Origin: Adiantum capillus-veneris
Taxonomy: Eukaryota; Streptophyta; Polypodiopsida; Polypodiales; Pteridaceae
Direction of reading: 5' to 3'
Assembly (NCBI GenBank): GCA_014529385.2
Contig: CM043963.1
Location: forward strand, 68,061,912 to 68,125,911
Length of the DNA stretch: 64,000 bases
Under the pieces are notes generated by a model that saw only the letters and a program-made list of their open reading frames with translations, was not told the origin of the DNA and searched no databases. Positions within the stretch are counted from its first letter, which is position 1. Every line of letters starts with the position of its first letter. Shown here in pieces: positions 58,860 to 64,000 of the stretch. The position numbers and the translations under genes are program-made.

Positions 58860-59048
58860 TGAAGGGGATCGGGGAGCACCACAGACGGAGAGTGAGCGAG
58901 AGAAGGAGACACACGACACACAGATATGGGTGGGGAGACTCAAAGAGTGGCAGCCCCCTATACACTTATGCTATGTATAAGGTATACAAGTCAGTGGGCG
59001 CCCAGACGCTGGGCGGCCGGGCAAGGCACAAACGCCTATACCCCAACA
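58860..59048 (-). repeat. 5' LTR of the short copia element
   Basis: 189 bp with five substitutions relative to 55280-55468. It starts TGTTGGGGTATAGG on the minus strand; the LTR at 63572 starts with the similar TGTTGGGGTATAAA. Confidence 0.92.
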
Positions 59049-59185
59049 CTTGGATACCAATGAAAGGAGAGGAGTAATGAAGTGTGCTAGTCTCCACCGA
59101 ATTGTGCTATCTTATAGCCTCCCCCTAGTGTACACTCTTGTTCGACCATGCCAGTGGCCTTGTCCATAGGACTAGTGTCTTGACA
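59049..59185 (-). repeat. LTR fragment of the G1 gypsy family
   Basis: The minus strand starts TGTCAAGACACTAGTCC and continues through GACAAGGCCACTGGCATGG and GGGGGAGGCTATAAGATAGC, parallel to 36091-36220. The short copia element lies at its inner edge. I could not recognise the rest of the LTR on the far side of the copia (below 55275). Confidence 0.65.
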
Positions 59186-59210
59186 TGAGTTCTTTGTAAG
59201 TCTATTCACT

Positions 59211-59260
59211 AGGGTCACCCATGAGATTAGCCTCAATACGCTAGTCTTATGGGTGACCCT
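59211..59260. repeat. Stem-loop with 20-bp arms
   Basis: AGGGTCACCCATGAGATTAG at 59211-59230 pairs with 59241-59260 with two mismatches, leaving a loop of 10 bases. It lies in the presumed LTR of the next gypsy copy. Confidence 0.75.
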
Positions 59261-59321
59261 GGTTAGTCTTGTCGTTCACTAATATTTGAAAATCTATAGC
59301 AGGCCATTTTTAGGGAAATCC

Positions 59322-59561
59322 TTAGGAATTTATTTGTTGAAATGTACATATTTTAGGGATATTACATTCTACCCAGCTTGAAGAATCTGATATGTCCTCA
59401 TCTCGAGAAAAATTAAGGGTAGTCTTTACACATAATGAGATCTCCTCTTCCCAAGTAGCATCATGGGATGGAAAACCTTTCCACTGAATTAAATGTTCCC
59501 AAAGAGTTCTATTCTTGAGAGCTCTCTCTGGTTTCTGAAATACAATTTGGTTGAAGTTCAA
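59322..59561 (-). pseudogene. Chromodomain of G3
   Basis: LWEHLIQWKGFPSHDATWEEE is the chromodomain core, with the typical aromatic W.G and ATWE positions. It is separated from the integrase by a frame break near 59690. Confidence 0.7.
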
Positions 59562-59698
59562 GAGTGTTCTGGGTTGGCATCACTATTTGATCATCGCTCT
59601 AAACATGCATGATCTAGGATAGAAGGCTTCAAGTGACTAACATGGAACACATCATGCATCTTTATATACGCACGAAGCCTTAGCTTATAAGCTTGCAA

Positions 59699-60454
59699 TC
59701 AAAATTTCTTGACAACTTCATAGGGACCACAATACCTTGGGGTAAGCTTTGTTTTACCTGAAGACAAGGTACTTCTCTCTGGCCTGACTTGCAGAAAGAT
59801 CTTATCTCCCTCTTTGAAACTTCTCTCAGAGCGGCTTAGGTCCGCATAATGCTTTTGTTGATCGTGAGCTGCTTGAATGTCCTTGCGAATAGCCTTTGTC
59901 TGCTCAAACATTTCTTCAATCATTCTCTTGGAAGCTTCTACCCTGATGGTAGGGTCTGAGAAATTCAAACGAGATAACCATTCTTGCCCATAAAAAAGTG
60001 CATTAAATAGCATTATACCTATACTTTGGTGGTAAAATGAGTTATAAGCATACTCCACTAAAGGTAGATATTGAATCCATTTTGAAGGTTCCCTATTACA
60101 ATAAGCTCTAAGGATGTCTTCTATGGTCTGATTCACCCTTTTTGATTGACCATCAGTCTGGAGATGATAGGCTGTACTAAAACATAACTGACTGCCAATA
60201 GCTTGAAATAAAGAAGTCCAAAAATTTGATGTGAACTTTGCATCATGATCACTAACAATCTGCTTGGGTAGACAATGAAGTTTGAAAATTTCCTTGATAA
60301 ATATGCGTGAAATATCTGAAGGAGAATATGTGATCTTCACGAGAATAAGGTGGGACACCTTTGTTACAATATCCACCACTACCATGATGGATTTATACCC
60401 ATCTTGGATCGTTGGCACAAGCCAATAACAAAACCTATACTGATGAATTCTCAC
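59699..60454 (-). pseudogene. Integrase core and tail of G3
   Basis: 251 open codons. D28 (VVVDIVTKVSHL) and D69 (IVSDHDAKF) are present, but the third catalytic residue is Lys105 in DGQSKRVNQ where Glu is expected. LPLVEYAYNS and the tail GDKIFLQVRPERSTLSSGKTKLTPRYCGPYEVV follow. The length is open but the enzyme would be inactive. Confidence 0.8.
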
Positions 60455-60990
60455 TTTATTTGAGAAGTATCCAAAGGTTGGAGCATACCTAGTATTTTTA
60501 ACCCATTCAGCCTTAATCCTCTGACAAGACAGACATTAGTGCGTACATCAAAGAACATCACCCTCAAGACTGACCAATGATAGCTCTTTTTTACTGCATT
60601 GAGGGTCTTTGCATACCTTAGGTGTCCTAAATTCAGACTATCATGAGATTTAAATAAAATTACTCTTTTCAAAGTGGATTCCTTTGGGACATGTAATTTG
60701 CCCTTGACCTAAAACATACATTTTCATAAATGAAGTCCGGGCTTGGACTATCTCACCACATAGAATCTTGTTAAGATGATACTAGTATATGAGATCATTC
60801 TTCGTGACTTTTTCAATCCTAGAGATGACAAGATCGCTTGGTATATAGATAGCATCTAAAAATGTCTTTTGACTAAGGGAATCGGGTACCATAATTTTTC
60901 CTCCTCAATACATGATGCTAAAATTGTATAGGCATTGTTGCTTCAATCCTGGAACTCAATTCATGACATAGCGCCAATCATCTTGTCTTG
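60455..60990 (-). pseudogene. Zinc-binding region and RNase H tail of G3
   Basis: HDSLNLGHLRYAKTLNAVKKSYHW (about 60650-60580) matches the H2 half of the integrase zinc domain. The minus strand upstream reads GKIMVPDSLSQ (about 60900-60860), the end of a gypsy RNase H. Several stops. Confidence 0.6.
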
Positions 60991-63571
60991 TTCTTTAGAA
61001 TTAGATGGCTGAAACTTCTTTGGAAGCAATTTCTTACCTTAGACTTCCCTATAAGGCAACTGGAGTGATATCTTGGTGAAATCAATAATTGGTACTTAAA
61101 GTTCACAACAATTTACTCTACTTTCATAAATAATCTTAGTTGGGAGTCAACAACTCAACCTTTGCAATTTTCAGGGTTTAAAACTTGACCAAACTATTTT
61201 CCCGTGACATGACTATGGAATAAACTCAGAGGTTCCTTCTAGCATGGCTGAGAGACTGTATTCCCATGATATCAATCAAATGGGCCACACATATAACTAA
61301 GCATGGCCTACCCGGCTCAGAGACTTCTAGTGGTCTCATAACATGGCTCAGAGGTTTTAGGAATATGGATATTGTCACAAGTTCAGAGGTCAATAATACA
61401 TTTATTTGTTAGTTCACAAATCCCTATAACAATGATCTAAGAATGAGCCAATTCTACCATTCTTGATTTTATAATAGAAGTACTAACTTATATCGTCAAT
61501 TGGTGACTATCTAATCACTTGACAAAATAGGGAAAAGTTCTCGTTCCTCTAGTGGCTATCTGCCACCTAGCGAAATAGCATAGATCACCCCATAGTGATT
61601 AAACCTTAACATAGTGAGTAATGAAATAAAACGTTTATAAATCATCTATCTATCTTGAGATTGACTCCATTATGTGAAATCTTTATGGTATATCAGGGAT
61701 TTTGTTTTTGTATGGCAATCAATTCTTGACCAAGAGAAACGTACACCTTGTACAAATTAATCATTGTTTTAACTTAGCAACATGGTTGGAGTGAATTTAG
61801 ACTCAGAGGTTCTTGCAATATTAAGATCTTTCACAAAAAGAGTAAGCATGGCCATACACTGGCTCAGAGGAGGCATAGAGAACATGGACTAAATCAGAAT
61901 TCAGAGTTCAAAGGTTGACATAATCTTCAAAAACCAGGATAAATATCCATTCAACATGATAAACAAGGAAATAGAAAACTAGGAGATGTCTTATTTGTTG
62001 TGGAGTACTTTCAAATGACAAAAGATCCTGAGATCATATATACATTCTAATATTTACAAGGAAGTAAAACTCATCCTAATATGTGGCAAGTTCTTTAGTC
62101 AAAGCAACTTGAAAATCTTCATGAAATTTCTTCCATTTTACTACTTGGAATTTGGGAGTTCCGGCTCCTATCTAGAAAACTTGGTATTCCTTTGGCAAAG
62201 TAGGCAATTCGAAAGTGATTGGGGGATGTGATCGGCCAATGACTACAATTCAATCAACAGTACGATTTTAGTGATTTGGTTGTACATCCAACAATTTTGT
62301 AAGAAAAATCCCTTGTCTAACATAAATTGCTCTTATGAGTTTGGAACTCTGATGAAGAGATAAAGTTGGATTACCTTAAGCTTTTCCATCCATGCGAGTC
62401 AAATAAGATCGTACTTGAGGAATGCCATTTGTGAAGCATCAATATAGAGGTAATTTCCTCCTTTTAGCCAAAGTGTAGTCTGGTAATAGAACCTATAACT
62501 CCAAGGAAGAAACACTTTCTCTAAAATATGAAGCATGTTCTCTCGGAAAGAGAAACTTGCAGAAGTACGAACAGTGTGGAGCATGAGTTTGAAAATCAAA
62601 ACTAGCTCATATTCTTGGACATTACTCTGTTCATAAAGAAAAAGATAAGTGACACTTCATTTAATCACTTGACAATATTTTTTTAATGAAGACAAGTAAT
62701 CATACTGGCACCATATTATTTATGTACAAGGTTATATACAAATTTGATTCAGCACTTTATAGCTTCATCCTAAGAGTTACTTAGGAATGTACTCCTCATC
62801 AGTCATAGGAGTATGATCTACTTTATTTCCATATTCTCCCTTTGTCATGGATAAGAAATCATCAATGATGACAGGAGTATATTCATCATTTTTTAAAGAA
62901 GTCTAATTTGTTTCTTTATACCCATGAAACACTCGAGCTGGAGTATACACGTGTTGGAGAGAAAATTTCCAAGGTCCTATATACACAAGGTAATTGTGGA
63001 AGACCACAAGTAATCCCTGGCCCTAAAAATGAAGTCCTTTGGACCATTACTATGACTCTCATTGTAGGAATGACAGTCATCTCCAGTCATATATCCAACA
63101 ATTATGGGATATGATGTTGCCTTCAATTATGATGGTGGAACTTGGGTGAGTTTAAGACAAAGTTCTTCGACTCATTGTATATATTATAAATCAAGGGTTA
63201 ATTTTTTATGTGAAAATAAGGGGTTCTGGTTACATGACATGTAGCTCGATCCCATCATAGCTCAATACGGTTAGGATGTGGGTCCACAAGTTGCTCCAAA
63301 TTCTGCATGACCATGTTTCAAACTTCAAAAGACGGAGACTGGCATGCCATATGATACTGTTGTTGAAGCATGCGACCCCCATCGTAAAGTTGTGAGTCAA
63401 ACTTTCCTCGACAATGACCAGCTCGGCTCCCCGAGGCTCAATGATGATTTCTGTATGAGATGACACCCTTGGTTCGAAGTTGGATCTCAGATCCCCGAGG
63501 CTCAAAGATCTGACTGTCCCTTAAGGTGTGGGATAAGTACTTCTACTAGTTTCTAGCTAGATTTTTATATG
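60991..63571. other. 2.6 kb without a supported gene; scattered CTCAGAGG motif
   Basis: AT-rich, with short unrecognised frames. CTCAGAGG or a one-base variant recurs at 61225, 61347, 61382, 61802 and 61863, with a weaker copy near 61316, often preceded by CATGG. CTCCCCGAGGCTCAA-like sequence occurs twice near 63427 and 63494. No RT, integrase or host domain seen. Confidence 0.45.
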
Positions 63572-63763
63572 TGTTGGGGTATAAAGCCCAATGTGGTCGC
63601 CCAGGTAAGTGGGCGGGCCGCCAGGTATGTACACATATTCTTTTGTAAAAACCTAATAAGAACTCACTATTCTCTACACATTACAGTAGAGCGAGTTCAC
63701 CATATCGTCGTGCTCTTCTTCTCGCACTCTCTCTCGCGTCGCACTTCCTCTCGTACTCCTTCA
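63572..63763 (+). repeat. Copia LTR (192 bp) of an element running off the right edge
   Basis: Ends TGTTGGGGTATAAAG...CTCCTTCA. The first 12 bases equal those of the short copia LTR, and a primer site follows directly. The middle differs, so this is a related but separate family. Confidence 0.8.
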
Positions 63764-63765
63764 AC

Positions 63766-63777
63766 TGGTATCAGAGC
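63766..63777 (+). other. Primer binding site, initiator-Met tRNA
   Basis: TGGTATCAGAGC two bases after the LTR. The remaining 223 bases to the window end are the leader. No gag start is visible yet. Confidence 0.88.
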
Positions 63778-64000
63778 TCAGATCGAGGCTCGGGGCAGTA
63801 CTGCAGGAGGCTAGAGTCACCAACTCAGATTGGAGTGAAATTCGACAGGTGAAGACACGGCCCCAAATCTCATGGGAGAGCCCTAAGGGCTTGGTGTTTT
63901 CAGAATCTCGGCCACCGTTTGGCTTCGACAAAGGTCTGCGCAGGCCATTTTCGACTACGTGGTCTCAGCGGGTGCAGATCCGACTCTGAAAATTTGGGGT

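Larger units (their letters stand above)
55280..59048 (-). mobile_element. Complete but non-autonomous Ty1/copia element (3769 bp)
   Basis: Twin 189-bp LTRs (55280-55468 and 58860-59048), primer site and polypurine tract are all present. The 5-bp target duplication CTTGG flanks it at 55275-55279 and 59049-59053. I count five differences between the LTRs (about 97%). Inside, one frame carries a shortened gag, a protease and a scrap of the RT/RNase H end. Integrase and nearly all RT are missing. It must have moved with enzymes from another copia element, or it lost the middle part after insertion. Confidence 0.9.
59186..60990 (-). mobile_element. 3' end of a third chromodomain gypsy element (G3)
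   Basis: The minus strand reads the RNase H tail, zinc-binding region, integrase, chromodomain, a purine tract (59367-59380, CAAGCTGGGTAGAA) and TGTAATATCCC at 59366, where the LTR starts. The LTR is cut short by the G1 fragment at about 59186. RT and everything upstream are missing. Confidence 0.75.

Overview
This window is plant nuclear DNA made almost entirely of retrotransposons in different states of decay. I found no convincing host gene, tRNA, rRNA or CRISPR array. The plant assignment rests on chromodomain Ty3/gypsy pol genes, gypsy elements with two RNase H domains (Tat-like), Ty1/copia elements primed by initiator-Met tRNA (TGGTATCAGAGC), a gypsy element with a tRNA-Asp-like primer site, an L1-type LINE, a CACTA-ended inverted-repeat element, and long CT/GT/CA/TA arrays. 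I cannot name the species. A heterochromatic, gene-poor region of a large seed-plant genome is most likely.

Layout: 1-2680 chromodomain gypsy copy (G1a, +). 2690-6413 two halves of a copia element (C1) in opposite orientations, with an inverted piece of a long-LTR family, here called X, between them. 6414-33712 an X array interrupted by later insertions: a gag-protease-only gypsy element (10013-18978, -, target duplication AAAAC), a Tat-like gypsy element (19299-29142, -) and a 5'-truncated LINE (29758-32021, +). 33713-36290 second chromodomain gypsy copy (G1b, +). 36304-38123 a different gypsy integrase end plus the start of its LTR. 39573-40553 a MITE-like inverted-repeat element. 43390-48523 a Tat-like gypsy element (+) with an open integrase. 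48.6-51.4 kb a probable LTR crowded with microsatellites. 51.4-55.3 kb diverged non-coding repeats and a possible SINE. 55280-59048 a structurally complete but coding-deficient copia element (-, target duplication CTTGG). 59049-60990 gypsy remnants (-). 60990-63571 no gene seen. 63572-64000 a copia LTR, primer site and leader running off the right edge.

The most unusual structure is X. Its LTR is about 3.1 kb but its internal domain is only about 0.36 kb: primer site, a gag-like stub, then polypurine tract. Units are joined head to tail sharing LTRs. If the 2.7-5.7 kb block is an inversion, the original order was LTR1-I1-LTR2-I2-LTR3-I3-LTR4. LTR2 then took a copia insertion, and LTR3 took the gag-pro gypsy, the Tat gypsy and the LINE. 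Twin-LTR comparison by eye suggests the Tat element (about 95% in the stretch compared) is older than the gag-pro gypsy (about 98%) and the short copia (about 97%).

Two elements keep long open frames without a polymerase: the 1726-codon gag-protease of 10013-18978 and the 498-codon gag-protease of 55280-59048. Both have twin LTRs, a primer site, a polypurine tract and a target duplication, as expected if they were mobilised in trans by related full-length elements. Most other coding regions carry stops or frameshifts and are annotated as pseudogenes.
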